NCBI RefSeq assembly: GCF_000310245.1
Contig: NC_020505.1
Span: 124,001 to 188,000, forward strand
Origin: Candidatus Sulfuricurvum sp. RIFRC-1
GTDB lineage: Bacteria > Campylobacterota > Campylobacteria > Campylobacterales > Sulfurimonadaceae
DNA: 64,000 nt
Direction of reading: 5' to 3'
This document shows, piece after piece, positions 27,663-37,516 of this stretch (its first letter is position 1; the number at the start of each line of letters is the position of its first letter). The notes beneath the pieces are model-generated. The model ran no database searches. It saw only the letters and a list, made by a program, of their open reading frames with translations, and had not been told where the DNA came from. A program made the translations under genes and the position numbers.

Positions 27663-29036
27663 TTAAGTATTTGTGCCGTTGATTGCCATGTTTATTTGCG
27701 TTTTCAATGAAGCAAATTGATTGGTTAGTTTAGTCATAATTGCATCATATTGAATAAACCGTGCGGTCATAGCATCATAACGTGCATCTAATAACGCTTG
27801 AGATCGGATTTTATTAGTATTGAGTGCTTTAAGATCGGTTGTTGATCCATTCGTTAGTGTGCTCATAATACCATTATTATCAGTATATCTGGCGAGCAAA
27901 GTATTGATTGATGTAAATAAGCCATCTACGGTTGTACTTCCTGCAAAAAAAGTTTCCGCAGCAGAGGATTCAGCATTAAATTTTGTAAGAAAAGTACTGG
28001 AATTAAAACTCATCGTCCCTTTTTCACTCAGATCGATTCCGAATTGAGGTAATGAAAGACCGCTATCACTTAGAGAGGTGACGAGTTGATTAATTTCACG
28101 TGTGATAGCATTAATGGAATTGTCTCCATTAAAAATACCAACTTTTCCGGCCGTTAGATCGGTTGTCGTCATACTCGTCAATTGAGACGTCAAGGTGTTG
28201 TAATTTTCGACAAAAGAAGTCATGTTGTCACTAATGGCTTGAGTATCTTGAGCAATAGAAATATTTGCACTTCCACTCTCCTGCAGTAGATTGAGTGTCA
28301 TACCGGAAACAATATCGGTAATTGTATTGGTGCTTCTAATCATACTGATGCCATTGAATTTAAACGATGCATCACGTGCGGCTTGTATCTCTTGCATGCC
28401 GGTCGGATTGGTTGTTGCATTATAGGCGAGTAATTTGGTATCGAGAGACCCGCCAACGGAATCGGTCAGGCTAATAGTCTGAGCCGCTCCTGTTTGTGCG
28501 GATGTTAAAACAAGACGATAATCATTTGTTCCTACTTGTAAAGTAGATGCTTTCACACTGCTTTCGGCCGCATCATTGATCGAATCTTTAAGATCTTCCA
28601 GTGTAGTTGATGATGTGTAGTTAATGGCATATGCTACACCGCCAACAGTGAGAGTCATCGTTCCTGATCCGGTAGCGACACTGTTGGTCGTCGCACTAAA
28701 CTGTCCTGATTCTTTAACGGTCTTAAGTGCCATGATAGTATTGGAAACCGAAAACGATTGTATTGCCACCCCCGCATTTGCTGTAACACTTACCGAAGCA
28801 GTACTTCCACTAACACTGCGTTTTTGATAAAGAGCACTATCCCCCAAACTGTTTGCACTGGTTTTAAAAGTTGTTAGAAGACTGCTTAGAAGGCTTAGCG
28901 CACTATCTTTTTGTTTTTGTAAAGAAATTTTATTGTCAAGCGGAGTAATTATTGCGGCTGTATCCGCAGCTTTAAGCTGTTCAATAACAGTTGATGTAAG
29001 TACCCCCGACCCTGCTCCAAGTGAACTAACTGCCAT
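27663..29036 (-). CDS. fliD: Flagellar filament cap protein
   Basis: A 457-residue hook-associated protein 2 that folds at the filament tip and helps flagellin assemble. The N-terminal FliD domain has SSLGAGSGVLTSTVIEQLK and a helical coiled region. The centre holds flagellin-hook IN-like units (TTLEDLKDSINDAAESSVKA). The C-terminal FliD domain ends in a long coiled-coil segment (ARYDAMTARFIQYDAIMTKL). ATG 29036 has AAGGG 6-7 bases upstream; a GTG codon directly before it was not chosen. A sigma-28 promoter lies 35 bases upstream. It is the first gene of the run that continues into pseB and the glycosylation genes. Confidence 0.93.
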   Translation of the reverse strand: MAVSSLGAGSGVLTSTVIEQLKAADTAAIITPLDNKISLQKQKDSALSLLSSLLTTFKTSANSLGDSALYQKRSVSGSTASVSVTANAGVAIQSFSVSNTIMALKTVKESGQFSATTNSVATGSGTMTLTVGGVAYAINYTSSTTLEDLKDSINDAAESSVKASTLQVGTNDYRLVLTSAQTGAAQTISLTDSVGGSLDTKLLAYNATTNPTGMQEIQAARDASFKFNGISMIRSTNTITDIVSGMTLNLLQESGSANISIAQDTQAISDNMTSFVENYNTLTSQLTSMTTTDLTAGKVGIFNGDNSINAITREINQLVTSLSDSGLSLPQFGIDLSEKGTMSFNSSTFLTKFNAESSAAETFFAGSTTVDGLFTSINTLLARYTDNNGIMSTLTNGSTTDLKALNTNKIRSQALLDARYDAMTARFIQYDAIMTKLTNQFASLKTQINMAINGTNT

Positions 29037-29070
29037 CACAAACCCTTTTACTTTAATTCTTAAGAATACA

Positions 29071-29097
29071 TATCGACCAAATCGGTCAAATCTTTAG
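29071..29097 (-). promoter_or_regulatory. Sigma-28 promoter upstream of fliD
   Basis: On the minus strand TAAAGA (29097-29092) and CGATAT (29076-29071) are separated by 15 bases, identical in boxes and spacing to the flagellin promoter. The spacer includes GACCGATTTGGTC, a short dyad. The predicted start is about 29063, some 27 bases before the fliD ATG. Confidence 0.82.
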
Positions 29098-29208
29098 TTT
29101 TGGAGATAAAGCAAAAAAAGTTCCGTTTGAGTCGGTAACACCCAAGCAACGATCTGACGTTAGTATAGAGAGCAGGGAGGAAGCGGTTCCTGCAGATATT
29201 ACACCATC

Positions 29209-29237
29209 TTGCATTTACAACCAGAGTTAGCTATAAT
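29209..29237 (+). promoter_or_regulatory. Sigma-70 promoter of the SRP RNA gene
   Basis: TTGCAT (29209-29214) and a perfect TATAAT (29232-29237) are spaced by 17 bases. The expected start, about 29243, coincides with the start of the closing helix of the SRP RNA. Confidence 0.75.
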
Positions 29238-29242
29238 TCCAC

Positions 29243-29346
29243 CTCTCCTCTAGACCTGTGCAAGGGTGCGTTTAGACATCGTGTCAGGGTAGGAATACAG
29301 CAGCACACCTAGACGTGTTTTGTGCCGCAGGTATCTGGGGGAGTCC
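29243..29346 (+). ncRNA. ffs: Signal recognition particle RNA (4.5S type)
   Basis: The region contains the conserved SRP domain IV core, GTCAGGGTAGGAATACAGCA, with the asymmetric-loop GGAA and CAGCA motifs that bind Ffh. The flanking arms pair: CTCC and ACCTG near the 5' end with CAGGT and GGGGAG near the 3' end, closing a single long hairpin of about 100 bases, the short bacterial form. TTTTT follows at about 29360. A consensus promoter lies just upstream. Exact ends are estimated from the helix. Confidence 0.85.
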
Positions 29347-29470
29347 CTCTATTTCCCCTTTTTATCACATATTTATCAAATTACTCTTAAAACACCGACT
29401 TAAAGAATAAATTTAATCTACAATACTCTATAATCTTTTCAGATACAGAGATAATTTTTGGAGAATTGCG

Positions 29471-30283
29471 ATGAGAATTGAATTAATGGAACAGATTGAA
29501 CATGTTCCGATGTTACCGGAAACCGTTCAAAAAGTAGAAGCGGTATTTAATGATTCGAACGCTACGGTTGCCGATATGGCAAATGCAATTAAAAATGACC
29601 CGATTATTACGGCATACATCCTTAAAACAGCCAACTCTCCCATATATGGTTTGAGTCGAACGGTAAATGATATTGCGACGGCGGTTTCATTATTGGGGAG
29701 AGAAGCGGTTCGTACTTTCACCATTGCATCAGCGGCAAACTCCTGCATGGAACTAGATCTTTCTCCATATGGCATGAGCAAAGAAACTTATTTAGCACGT
29801 TCACAACTTCAAAATGCCCTCGTCAGCCGCTGGGTATCAAAAGTAGATCGAACATTACTAGCCCATCTCTCATTGGCATCGTTTTTATTGGAACTGGGTA
29901 AGGTCGTCATTAGCCGCTATTTGATTGAATCCAATCAAAGTGCATTGTTGAGCGGAAATCTAGAAAAAGGAATTTCGATCAAGCAAGCAGAGATTGTAGC
30001 CTGTGGCAGCAAATCTGAAGACGTTACGGCAACATTGTTTTTCCGTTGGAATTTTGATCCTGATTTGGTTCATTTGATCCGTTTTGCTAACGAGCCTGAA
30101 GATGCGTCTGATCCTGAAACCCAAGAGATGGCAAAATTCCTCAAAGTCGCCAAAGAAGCGATTACGCTCGATGGCAAAATCACCGAGGATACTCTCAAAA
30201 ATGCGCATGATCTTATCGAAGAGTACGGAATGAATCAAAACCTCTTTGATGAAGCGGTCGAAAAAATTCTCGCCGCCGCCTAA
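29471..30283 (+). CDS. HDOD-domain protein
   Basis: A 270-residue protein. The HDOD domain covers about residues 8-210 (VPMLPETVQKVEAVFND, IIKNDP-like IKNDPIITAYILKTANSP, AVSLLGREAVRTFTIAS). HDOD proteins are non-catalytic relatives of HD-GYP phosphodiesterases and often act in motility or signalling networks; the ligand is unknown. The ribosome site TTGGAG lies 7 bases before the ATG. The gene follows the SRP RNA gene and ends near a REP arm. A regulatory role in flagellar or nucleotide signalling is inference only. Confidence 0.88.
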   Translation: MRIELMEQIEHVPMLPETVQKVEAVFNDSNATVADMANAIKNDPIITAYILKTANSPIYGLSRTVNDIATAVSLLGREAVRTFTIASAANSCMELDLSPYGMSKETYLARSQLQNALVSRWVSKVDRTLLAHLSLASFLLELGKVVISRYLIESNQSALLSGNLEKGISIKQAEIVACGSKSEDVTATLFFRWNFDPDLVHLIRFANEPEDASDPETQEMAKFLKVAKEAITLDGKITEDTLKNAHDLIEEYGMNQNLFDEAVEKILAAA

Positions 30284-30290
30284 TTCTCGC

Positions 30291-30314
30291 CGTTCGTGGT
30301 GAGCGCGTCGAACC
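30291..30314. repeat. Single arm of the palindromic repeat found at 10190-10250
   Basis: CGTTCGTGGTGAGCGCGTCG followed by AACC matches the complement of the right arm of the 10190-10250 element with one difference (GCG for CTT/CTC at the centre). No second arm is present. It lies directly after the HDOD stop codon. Confidence 0.6.
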
Positions 30315-30325
30315 ATGAATGCATC

Positions 30326-30553
30326 TTATTCTTCCCTATAACTTCCCGCTTTGCACCCGCTTGGGCTGCTCGGCGGATTGTCTCTCAAATAGCATAAATC
30401 TTCATACGTCTGTTTTAACACCTTGCTCTCCCGCAATAACGGCAGCATCTTTTCGTCTTTCTCGCTCAGGGAGATCGATTGATTGTACAGCAACGCTTTA
30501 ACTTCAGCATCGACGGCTGCGAGCGCCGCCTCTATGTGGGTGAGTGAAACCAT
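30326..30553 (-). CDS. Small hypothetical protein, 75 residues
   Basis: I do not recognise this protein. The sequence is acidic and helical (LTHIEAALAAVDAEVKALLY, KMLPLLRESKVLKQTYEDL), with a short polar tail. There is no signal peptide or cysteine motif. It has a usable ribosome site (AAGAGAA, 5-6 bases before ATG). It lies 37 bases after rnhB on the same strand, so co-transcription is likely. It could be a small regulatory or adaptor protein. Confidence 0.55.
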   Translation of the reverse strand: MVSLTHIEAALAAVDAEVKALLYNQSISLSEKDEKMLPLLRESKVLKQTYEDLCYLRDNPPSSPSGCKAGSYREE

Positions 30554-30590
30554 AATATTCTCTTTTTCCAGACATTATAACGATGAGGTT

Positions 30591-31139
30591 CTAAAACAAC
30601 GAGGGCTGAAGCGATTTTAATTTAAAACTTTTACGATGAATTTCACAATGTCCGTATTGGCGGATCGCTTCGACATGAGCGGCACTCCCATACCCTTTAT
30701 GTCCTTCAAACCCATACTGCGGGTAGAGTGATGCGAGTTCTACCATCTCACGGTCCCGTGTCACTTTCGCTAAGATAGAGGCGGCACTCACCTCAGGGAT
30801 CGTCGCATCGGCTTTGACCATCGTTCGCAGTCCGCTGACTCCAAATTTTGAGTTTCCGTCGTAGAGATAATCGGCTTCCCCCAACGCTGCCATGATTTCA
30901 CGCAATCCAGCCGCCAAACATGCCGATAGTCCCAGTTCATCGATTTGTGCCGCGCTAAAGCGGGCGATATGGTAAGCCGAGTTTTCGCAAATGATATCAA
31001 AGAGGGCTTCACGCTTTTTTTCGGTGAGTTTTTTAGAGTCGTTTAGACCCGATATCGGTTGATGTAAAATAACTCCTGCAATAGTCAGCGGTCCGGCCAA
31101 AGGTCCCCGTCCCGCTTCATCGATTCCGCAAAGATGCAT
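30591..31139 (-). CDS. rnhB: Ribonuclease HII
   Basis: A 182-residue endonuclease that cleaves the RNA strand of RNA-DNA hybrids and single ribonucleotides in DNA. Catalytic residues are visible in CGIDEAGRGPLAGPL (Asp6, Glu7) and later in MVKADATIPEVSAASILAKV. GFEGHKGYGSAAHVEAI is the family C-terminal motif. Length is normal. It is divergent from the beta-barrel gene and probably shares a transcript with the small ORF downstream. Confidence 0.96.
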   Translation of the reverse strand: MHLCGIDEAGRGPLAGPLTIAGVILHQPISGLNDSKKLTEKKREALFDIICENSAYHIARFSAAQIDELGLSACLAAGLREIMAALGEADYLYDGNSKFGVSGLRTMVKADATIPEVSAASILAKVTRDREMVELASLYPQYGFEGHKGYGSAAHVEAIRQYGHCEIHRKSFKLKSLQPSLF

Positions 31140-31223
31140 TGTTTATCCATAGTTAAAATGATTGATATTGTAGCGCAAGCGTTCATAGGAAATAGGGTAT
31201 CATTCTAGAAAAAAGGACTTTAT

Positions 31224-31892
31224 ATGTTTAGATCAGCCATTTTGGCCGTATGTTTGATGTCCGCCAGCGCATCAGCGGCAACAATTTTAGGATTCGGTGC
31301 CGAGGCAGATTACTACACACCGAGTGCAAGCGGAGATTTTGATTATAAAAATACCCAGACCCGTTTTAACAGTGATGACGAGTCGGGATACCAAGTGGGG
31401 CTGTATTTAGAACATCCTATCCCTTTGCTTCCGAATGTACGTGTTGATTTCACACCGGATACGAGCTTTAGCGGTTCAGATGGGCTCGGCGGTATAAATA
31501 AAGTTTCATTTGAGCAGACAGATATTACTCCGTATTATGAAATTCTTGATAATGTTGTTGATATTGATCTTGGGGTCAGTTTTAAAATTATCGATGCCAC
31601 GATCGAAGGTGCGATCAATGATAGTTTTAGCGAAGTGATTCCGATGGGGTATTTGGGGATGGCCCTGACTCCTCCGCTCTCCCCGCTGAGTATAGAGGGC
31701 AGTGTCAAATACATCGGATATAACGGAGATTCGCTAACCGATGCCCGAATTAAAGTTTTATGGAAAATTGCTGCCGGCTTAGGAGCTCAAGCAGGGTATC
31801 GATATGAATCACTCGATATCAAAGACCGTTTTGATACCAAAACCAATGTTACTTTTAAAGGACCGTTTGTCGGTTTTAACTACCGCTTCTAA
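31224..31892 (+). CDS. TIGR04219-like outer membrane beta-barrel protein
   Basis: A 222-residue exported protein. The signal peptide MFRSAILAVCLMSASASA is followed by a barrel of alternating strands (LGFGAEADYYTPSASGDFDY, YQVGLYLEHPIPLLPNV, IDLGVSFKII, GLGAQAGYRYESLDI) and a C-terminal aromatic strand ending FVGFNYRF, the outer membrane insertion signal. It resembles the TIGR04219 family, which is common in Campylobacterota; its function is not known. AAAGGACTTTAT precedes the ATG. Its end overlaps the convergent ATPase gene by 4 bases. Confidence 0.82.
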   Translation: MFRSAILAVCLMSASASAATILGFGAEADYYTPSASGDFDYKNTQTRFNSDDESGYQVGLYLEHPIPLLPNVRVDFTPDTSFSGSDGLGGINKVSFEQTDITPYYEILDNVVDIDLGVSFKIIDATIEGAINDSFSEVIPMGYLGMALTPPLSPLSIEGSVKYIGYNGDSLTDARIKVLWKIAAGLGAQAGYRYESLDIKDRFDTKTNVTFKGPFVGFNYRF

Positions 31893-32968
31893 GTATCATC
31901 CCCTAAAGCCCATCTCTCAAACGGGATCATCTCGATACGGGAGATCGGGTGAGAGAGGGTACTCTCCAGATTCATCGTTACTGCGATAACCTCACGAACG
32001 CGGTTTGAGACGATAAATCCCTCCAGCGCTTCTACTTTTTTAAACAAGGCATGCTCATTCGCAAACGGTGAAGCGATGATGATTTGACCCCGCTGCGGGA
32101 GATAAAAATCGATCCCCTCGTCATAATAGCATTCGATATGGTGTTTATCCAACTCCGAGAAAACAAGATTCTCGAAAAGACGTCCGAAATGTTTTTGGAC
32201 AACGAGGGCATGTTTGATCGCAATGTCGCATAAATAGAGTTTCTTGACGGCGCTGGGGTGATTAAACTTGGATAAGCTTTTGAGATAGCCTCGCTCATAC
32301 ATCGATTGCAGATGGAAATAGAGTTTGTCTTTGGAAATTTTCCGTTCCCCTTTGAGCCGTTCGTAGAGGTTGAAGGCAGAGACCTTTTGTGTCACCATCT
32401 TGGAGGCTTGGGAAAGGATCGAAAATTCGATCGGCTCCAATGCATGGATAAGAGTGCTTTGCAAATAAAGAACCCGATCTTCACTGGCGATACGGTGCAT
32501 AGAGGGAAATCCGCCGAGCTGAAAAAAATGGTTCAATGCCGTAGAGTCATATTTGCTTTCAAAGGCTAAAAACTCTTCATAGTCGAGCAACTCGAGATGT
32601 ATGTGATAATAAGGAAGCTCAAGTGAAGCCTCCGATGAGAGGATAATCTGGTCGATCTCAAAGAGCTTGATAGCGTCATTATAATTGTCCAATGCCAAAA
32701 TGGAAATCTTGTTTTCGCGGCAAAATAGTTCCAAGGAGCTGTTCAACTCATGAATATCCAGCCGTAGGTCTCTGCAATCAATATACAGATAGGTTGATTT
32801 TTTATGAGAAAGGAGATAATTTTTGATCAATGCGGTTTTCCCTGACTGGGTAATCCCATAAATCAGGGTACTTTCTTCGCCGATTGATTGCTTACGTTCG
32901 ATAAAGGCGACATTATGTAAATCGTATCGATAGTACTCATCTAATAAAGTTTTCATACCTAAAATCAT
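31889..32968 (-). CDS. ATP-binding protein, AAA_14/DUF4143 type
   Basis: A 359-residue predicted ATPase. The Walker A motif is YGITQSGKTALIKNYL (about residues 37-52). A Walker B-like segment is ILALDNYNDA; the usual acidic pair is weakly matched. The rest resembles the DUF4143 architecture, with a winged-helix region (LYERLKGERKISKDKLYFHL) and a C-terminal domain containing FGRLFENLVFSEL, where a degenerate restriction-endonuclease-like fold is common. Function is unknown for most relatives. It is divergent from the ribosomal operon and convergent with the barrel gene. Confidence 0.8.
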   Translation of the reverse strand: MILGMKTLLDEYYRYDLHNVAFIERKQSIGEESTLIYGITQSGKTALIKNYLLSHKKSTYLYIDCRDLRLDIHELNSSLELFCRENKISILALDNYNDAIKLFEIDQIILSSEASLELPYYHIHLELLDYEEFLAFESKYDSTALNHFFQLGGFPSMHRIASEDRVLYLQSTLIHALEPIEFSILSQASKMVTQKVSAFNLYERLKGERKISKDKLYFHLQSMYERGYLKSLSKFNHPSAVKKLYLCDIAIKHALVVQKHFGRLFENLVFSELDKHHIECYYDEGIDFYLPQRGQIIIASPFANEHALFKKVEALEGFIVSNRVREVIAVTMNLESTLSHPISRIEMIPFERWALGDDT

Positions 32969-33042
32969 ACCCTAAAAAATATAGCTTCCTTCTTATAAGG
33001 AAGTAAATTTTACTGATAAAGCAATTTTTACCCCTAAAATCC

Positions 33043-33071
33043 TTGACCCAGAGGGGATATGTCAGTATAAT
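33043..33071 (+). promoter_or_regulatory. Sigma-70 promoter of the S10-spc operon
   Basis: TTGACC (33043-33048) and TATAAT (33066-33071) are separated by exactly 17 bases. The predicted start is about 33078, giving a leader of about 53 bases before rpsJ. Confidence 0.85.
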
Positions 33072-33087
33072 TTCGCCGCCTTATATA

Positions 33088-33104
33088 GTCAGACAAGATC
33101 TGAC
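33088..33104 (+). promoter_or_regulatory. Leader hairpin of the S10 operon
   Basis: GTCAGA and TCTGAC form a perfect 6-pair stem with a CAAGA loop within the rpsJ leader, about 10 bases after the predicted transcription start. In E. coli the S10 leader binds L4 for feedback control; no structural match to that leader can be claimed here. Confidence 0.45.
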
Positions 33105-33130
33105 GAGTTCTTTTATCTAAGGAAAACATT

Positions 33131-33442
33131 ATGGAAAAAATTCGTTTAAAACTTAGAGCGTACGATCATCGTGTACTTGATCGTTCAGTTGCCTCTATCG
33201 TTGAAGCTGTAAAGCGAACGGGTGCGGAAATCCGCGGACCGATCCCTTTGCCAACCAAGATTCGTAAATATACGGTTCTTAAATCTCCGCACGTCAATAA
33301 AGACTCACGTGAGCAATTTGAGATCCGTATGCACGCACGTTTGATCGACATCGTGTCGGCTACGCCAGATACAGTTGATTCGTTGATGAAGCTTGACTTG
33401 GCTCCGGAAGTGGACGTAGAAGTTCGCTCTATGGACAAGTAA
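33131..33442 (+). CDS. rpsJ: 30S ribosomal protein S10 (NusE)
   Basis: 103 residues, full length. [27 protein letters not shown] and [13 protein letters not shown] are typical. It is also NusE, the antitermination partner of NusB/NusG. First gene of the operon, with AAGGAAAAC before the ATG. Confidence 0.98.
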   Translation: MEKIRLKLRAYDHRVLDRSVASIVEAVKRTGAEIRGPIPLPTKIRKYTVLKSPHVNKDSREQFEIRMHARLIDIVSATPDTVDSLMKLDLAPEVDVEVRSMDK

Positions 33443-33452
33443 GGAGTAGGGT

Positions 33453-34031
33453 GTGGAATACATTGTAGAAAAGATCGGCATGAGCCGAACGATTGGCGTA
33501 CCAAGTAAAGCGGTAACTCTTTTAAAAGTAAAAGAAGTGAAAGTTTGCGAAGTAGTAGATGGCACTGCTCTCGTAGCATATAGCCAAGGAAAAGCACGCA
33601 ATAAGCCGATTGAGGGTCAGCAAAAGAAATATAACCTTTCTGCTGAATTCAATAAATTCGCTACATTGGAAGTTGCTAACACCGAAGCCGGTGATTTGGA
33701 CATGACACCTTTAGCGGATGCTAAAAAAGTTAAAAGTGCATTCAAAACCAAAGGTCGCGGTTTTACCGGCGTTATGAAACGTTGGAATTTTGCCGGCGGA
33801 CCAGGCGCACACGGTCACCGTTTTCACCGTACTGGTGGATCTATCGGTAACCGCGAATGGCCAGGTAAAGTCCAAAAAGGGCGTAAAATGTCTGGTCAAT
33901 ACGGTAACGAATTAGTTACTGTTAAAAACGAAGTGATGTCTTTTGACGCACAAAACGGTGTATTGGTTGTCGTGGGCGCTGTCCCAGGTGCAAACGGTGC
34001 ATTAGGTCGAGTAAAGGTTGTTAAACAATGA
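33453..34031 (+). CDS. rplC: 50S ribosomal protein L3
   Basis: 192 residues. GTG start at 33453 with AAGGAG 6 bases upstream of the GGT preceding it. The loop region [18 protein letters not shown], which reaches the peptidyl transferase centre, is intact. Its last 4 bases overlap rplD (ATGA). Confidence 0.97.
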   Translation: MEYIVEKIGMSRTIGVPSKAVTLLKVKEVKVCEVVDGTALVAYSQGKARNKPIEGQQKKYNLSAEFNKFATLEVANTEAGDLDMTPLADAKKVKSAFKTKGRGFTGVMKRWNFAGGPGAHGHRFHRTGGSIGNREWPGKVQKGRKMSGQYGNELVTVKNEVMSFDAQNGVLVVVGAVPGANGALGRVKVVKQ

Positions 34032-34639
34032 GTGCTATTGTCTTAAATGAAAAATTTGAAAAAGCCTCTGAATTGGCATTGCCTGAGAGCTTCAGCGGTA
34101 TCAATACCCATAACCTCTATTTGTACGTTAAATCGTATCAAGCGAGCCTCCGTGCAGATACTGCATCGGCTAAAACTCGCTCGACAATTAATGGTGGTGG
34201 TAAAAAACCATGGGCTCAAAAAGGTAAAGGTGGAGCACGTGCCGGTTCACGTCGTTCACCGATCTTCGTTGGCGGTGCTGTTGCACATGGTCCAAACACA
34301 GGTCGTAACTACGATCAGAAGATCAATAAAAAGCAAAAGAAACTAGCGCTTAAATGTGCGTTGGATGCTTTGGCAACAGCTGGAAAACTTTTCATCGTTG
34401 ATTCGATTGAAGTTCCAACTGGTAAAACAAAAGACGCATTGGCGTTGTTCAATGCATTGAATGTTCGTGATGCGTTGTTGGTGAAAAAGATTCTCGATGA
34501 GAATACCTATCTTGCATTCCGTAACATTGCTTCTACTTATGTTGTAGAAGAGAATGAACTCAACGCCTTTTTGGCTGCGACATACCGTTCGGTGGTTATC
34601 GAAAAAGCGGTATGGGAAAATCTGACTAAAGAGAGCTAA
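34028..34639 (+). CDS. rplD: 50S ribosomal protein L4
   Basis: 203 residues. The exit-tunnel loop is visible as [20 protein letters not shown]. In other bacteria L4 also represses its own operon. It starts by an ATGA overlap with rplC and ends one base before rplW. Confidence 0.97.
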   Translation: MSAIVLNEKFEKASELALPESFSGINTHNLYLYVKSYQASLRADTASAKTRSTINGGGKKPWAQKGKGGARAGSRRSPIFVGGAVAHGPNTGRNYDQKINKKQKKLALKCALDALATAGKLFIVDSIEVPTGKTKDALALFNALNVRDALLVKKILDENTYLAFRNIASTYVVEENELNAFLAATYRSVVIEKAVWENLTKES

Positions 34640-34640
34640 G

Positions 34641-34922
34641 ATGGCAGATATTACTGATATCAAATCAATCCTGTATACAGAGAAGACCCTTGGTCTTCAA
34701 GAAGAGGGTGTTATCGTTGTTCAAACGTCTCCACGTATGACAAAGAACGCTCTTAAAGAGGTGTTTAGAGAGTATTTCGGAATCGTTCCGGCTCGCGTAA
34801 ACTCACTAAACCAAAGCGGAAAAGTTAAACGTTTCCGTGGTCTTGCTGGCAAACAAAATGACTTTAAAAAGTTTTATGTGAAATTGCCAGAAGGCGCACA
34901 AATCGATAGTTTGGCGGTGTAA
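34641..34922 (+). CDS. rplW: 50S ribosomal protein L23
   Basis: 93 residues. Family motifs [12 protein letters not shown] and [18 protein letters not shown] are present. The protein lies at the tunnel exit and docks trigger factor and SRP. One base separates it from rplB. Confidence 0.96.
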   Translation: MADITDIKSILYTEKTLGLQEEGVIVVQTSPRMTKNALKEVFREYFGIVPARVNSLNQSGKVKRFRGLAGKQNDFKKFYVKLPEGAQIDSLAV

Positions 34923-34923
34923 T

Positions 34924-35763
34924 ATGGCGATCAAAACGTATAAACCAACCACCCCGAGCCGACGTTTCTATACCAACGTTGATAACTCGGACATCACGGC
35001 AAAAGCGTCTGTTCGTTCTTTGTTGATTAAAATCCCTGCAGCTGCGGGACGTAACAACAACGGTCGTATCACATCACGTCATAAAGAAGCGGGAGCTAAA
35101 AAGCTTTACCGTATTATCGATTTCAAACGTAACAAATTCGGTGTTCCGGGTACTGTTGCTGCAATCGAATACGATCCGTACCGTAACTGTCGTATCGCTC
35201 TTATCAACTACGTAGACGGTGACAAACGTTACATCCTCCAACCTAAAGGTTTGGTAGTAGGTGATGTTATCTCTGCTGCAGAGAGCGGTTTGGATATTAA
35301 AGTCGGAAATGCGATGAAATTGATGAACATCCCTGTGGGAACAACTGTTCACAATATCGAGCTTAAACCGGGTAAAGGTGGACAAATCGTCCGTTCAGCC
35401 GGAACATCTGCGCAAATCATGGGTCGTGAAGGTAAGTATGTATCTGTACGTCTTCCATCAAGTGAAATGCGTTATGTTTTGGGTGAATGTATGGCGACTG
35501 TCGGTACTGTCGGTAACGAAGAGTACATCAACATCGTTCTTGGTAAAGCAGGTCGTACACGTCATATGGGTATCCGTCCTCAAACGCGTGGTTCTGCGAT
35601 GAACCCTATCGATCACCCGCATGGTGGTGGTGAAGGTAAAACGAATTCAGGACGTCACCCGGTTACTCCATGGGGTAAACCGACTAAAGGTGCTAAAACA
35701 CGTAAGAAGAAAGCAAGTGATAGACTTATTATTACTCGCCGTAAATCCAATCCGAAGAGGTAG
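34924..35763 (+). CDS. rplB: 50S ribosomal protein L2
   Basis: 279 residues. The C-terminal [12 protein letters not shown] segment, with the conserved His needed near the peptidyl transferase centre, is intact. [19 protein letters not shown] at the N-terminal side is also typical. Basic C-terminal tail. Confidence 0.98.
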   Translation: MAIKTYKPTTPSRRFYTNVDNSDITAKASVRSLLIKIPAAAGRNNNGRITSRHKEAGAKKLYRIIDFKRNKFGVPGTVAAIEYDPYRNCRIALINYVDGDKRYILQPKGLVVGDVISAAESGLDIKVGNAMKLMNIPVGTTVHNIELKPGKGGQIVRSAGTSAQIMGREGKYVSVRLPSSEMRYVLGECMATVGTVGNEEYINIVLGKAGRTRHMGIRPQTRGSAMNPIDHPHGGGEGKTNSGRHPVTPWGKPTKGAKTRKKKASDRLIITRRKSNPKR

Positions 35764-35766
35764 ATA

Positions 35767-36048
35767 ATGGCTAGATCAGTAAAAAAAGGACCATTTGTTG
35801 ATGGACACCTAATGAAAAAAGTGATTGCTGCCAAAGAGACGAAAAGCAACAAACCTATCAAAACTTGGTCACGCCGTAGTGTGATCTTGCCAGATATGAT
35901 CGGTTTAACGTTTACCGTCCACAATGGCCGTCAGTTTGTACCGGTTTTCGTAACGGAAAACCATGTTGGTTACAAACTTGGTGAATTTTCACCAACACGT
36001 ACGTTTAAGGGCCATAAAGGTTCTGTACAAAAGAAAATCGGGAAATAA
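35767..36048 (+). CDS. rpsS: 30S ribosomal protein S19
   Basis: 93 residues. [33 protein letters not shown] and [14 protein letters not shown] are diagnostic. It starts 3 bases after the rplB stop. Confidence 0.98.
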   Translation: MARSVKKGPFVDGHLMKKVIAAKETKSNKPIKTWSRRSVILPDMIGLTFTVHNGRQFVPVFVTENHVGYKLGEFSPTRTFKGHKGSVQKKIGK

Positions 36049-36057
36049 GGAAGAGAT

Positions 36058-36375
36058 ATGGCAAGAGCACTATTAAAATTCGTTCGCGTATCTCCGACTA
36101 AATCTCGTTTGATCGCTCGCGAAGTTCAAGGAATGAATGCAGAGCAAGCAATGGCTGCGTTGGAGTTCACTCCAAATAAAGCGGCAAAAATCATCGCTAA
36201 AGTGGTTGCGTCAGCAGTAGCTAACAGCGGTATCGAAGCGGAAGATTGTATTATCAAATCATGCCGCGTTGATAACGGTCCGGTTTTGAAACGTTTCACT
36301 CAACGTGCACGTGGTACCGCTTCTGGTATCCGTAAACCGACAGCACACATTTTGGTAGAAGTAGAGGGTAAATAA
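36058..36375 (+). CDS. rplV: 50S ribosomal protein L22
   Basis: 105 residues. The tunnel beta-hairpin region [20 protein letters not shown], where macrolide resistance changes arise in other bacteria, is of standard length. Confidence 0.97.
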   Translation: MARALLKFVRVSPTKSRLIAREVQGMNAEQAMAALEFTPNKAAKIIAKVVASAVANSGIEAEDCIIKSCRVDNGPVLKRFTQRARGTASGIRKPTAHILVEVEGK

Positions 36376-36377
36376 TT

Positions 36378-37088
36378 ATGGGTCATAAAGTTAATCCTAT
36401 CGGACTTCGTCTTGGTATTAACCGCAACTGGGAATCTCGTTGGTTCCCTAACTTTAAAACAGCTGCGGTTTCACTTGGTGAAGATCATAAAATCCGTACC
36501 TATTTGAAAAAAGAACTCTACTACGCAGGTGTGAGCAACATCGTGATCGAGCGTACTGCGAAACGTCTTCGCGTTACTATCATCGCGGCTCGTCCTGGTA
36601 TCATCATCGGTAAGAAAGGTTCTGACATTGAAAAAATCAAAGAATCTCTTCAAACCCTTATCGGTAAACCGGTAGCCGTTAACATCAAAGAAGAGAAAAA
36701 AGCACAAGCTTCTGCACAACTCGTTGCAGAAAACGTGGCTACTCAACTTGAAAAACGTGTTGCTTTCCGCCGTGCGATGAAAAAAGTTATGCAAAATGCA
36801 CAACGTGCAGGAGCTAAAGGTATTAAAGTTTCAGTAGCAGGTCGTCTTGGCGGTGCTGAGATCGCTCGTACTGAGTGGTACCTTGAAGGTCGCGTACCGT
36901 TGCATACTCTTCGTGCAAAAATCGATTACGGTTTTGCAGAAGCGCACACCACTTACGGTGTAATCGGTATCAAAGTTTGGATTTTCAAAGGTGAGGTTCT
37001 CACTAAAGGAATTCAACCAGAAGCTAAAGAATCTAAAGAAGAGCGTGGCGAAGATCAACAACGTCGTCCACGACGAAAGGCTAACTAA
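36378..37088 (+). CDS. rpsC: 30S ribosomal protein S3
   Basis: 236 residues. The KH domain motif [15 protein letters not shown] and the S3 C-terminal block [20 protein letters not shown] are present. A charged, disordered tail (about 220-236) ends in RRPRRKAN. Confidence 0.98.
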   Translation: MGHKVNPIGLRLGINRNWESRWFPNFKTAAVSLGEDHKIRTYLKKELYYAGVSNIVIERTAKRLRVTIIAARPGIIIGKKGSDIEKIKESLQTLIGKPVAVNIKEEKKAQASAQLVAENVATQLEKRVAFRRAMKKVMQNAQRAGAKGIKVSVAGRLGGAEIARTEWYLEGRVPLHTLRAKIDYGFAEAHTTYGVIGIKVWIFKGEVLTKGIQPEAKESKEERGEDQQRRPRRKAN

Positions 37089-37090
37089 TC

Positions 37091-37516
37091 ATGTTGATGC
37101 CTAAACGTACGAAATATCGTAAAATGATGAAAGGGCGTAACCGTGGTTACGCTACGAATGCCAACAAACTTGATTTCGGTTCTATCGGATTCAAAGCAAC
37201 GGAAGCGGGACGTATTAACTCTCGCCAAATCGAAGCGGCTCGTATTGCAGCAAACCGTCATATCAAACGTCAAGGTAAAATCTGGATCCGCGTGTTCCCG
37301 GCTAAACCATTGACTGCCAAACCACTTGAAGTGCGTATGGGTAAAGGTAAAGGTTCTGTTGACCAATGGGTAATGAACATCAAACCAGGCCGTATCATTT
37401 TTGAAATGGGTGGTGTTGAAGAGACTCTTGCACGTGAAGCATTAGCGCTTGCGATGCAAAAACTTCCGTTCAAAACCAAAATTGTAACTGCGGAGATGAG
37501 CAATGAAATATACTGA
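37091..37516 (+). CDS. rplP: 50S ribosomal protein L16
   Basis: 141 residues starting [19 protein letters not shown], as in other bacteria. [11 protein letters not shown] and [15 protein letters not shown] match the family. Its last 14 bases overlap rpmC. Confidence 0.97.
   Translation: MLMPKRTKYRKMMKGRNRGYATNANKLDFGSIGFKATEAGRINSRQIEAARIAANRHIKRQGKIWIRVFPAKPLTAKPLEVRMGKGKGSVDQWVMNIKPGRIIFEMGGVEETLAREALALAMQKLPFKTKIVTAEMSNEIY

Noticed and set aside
29077-29091. Dyad GACCGATTTGGTC as a repressor operator
   Set aside because: It lies in the sigma-28 spacer of fliD and is only a 4-pair dyad; too little support.
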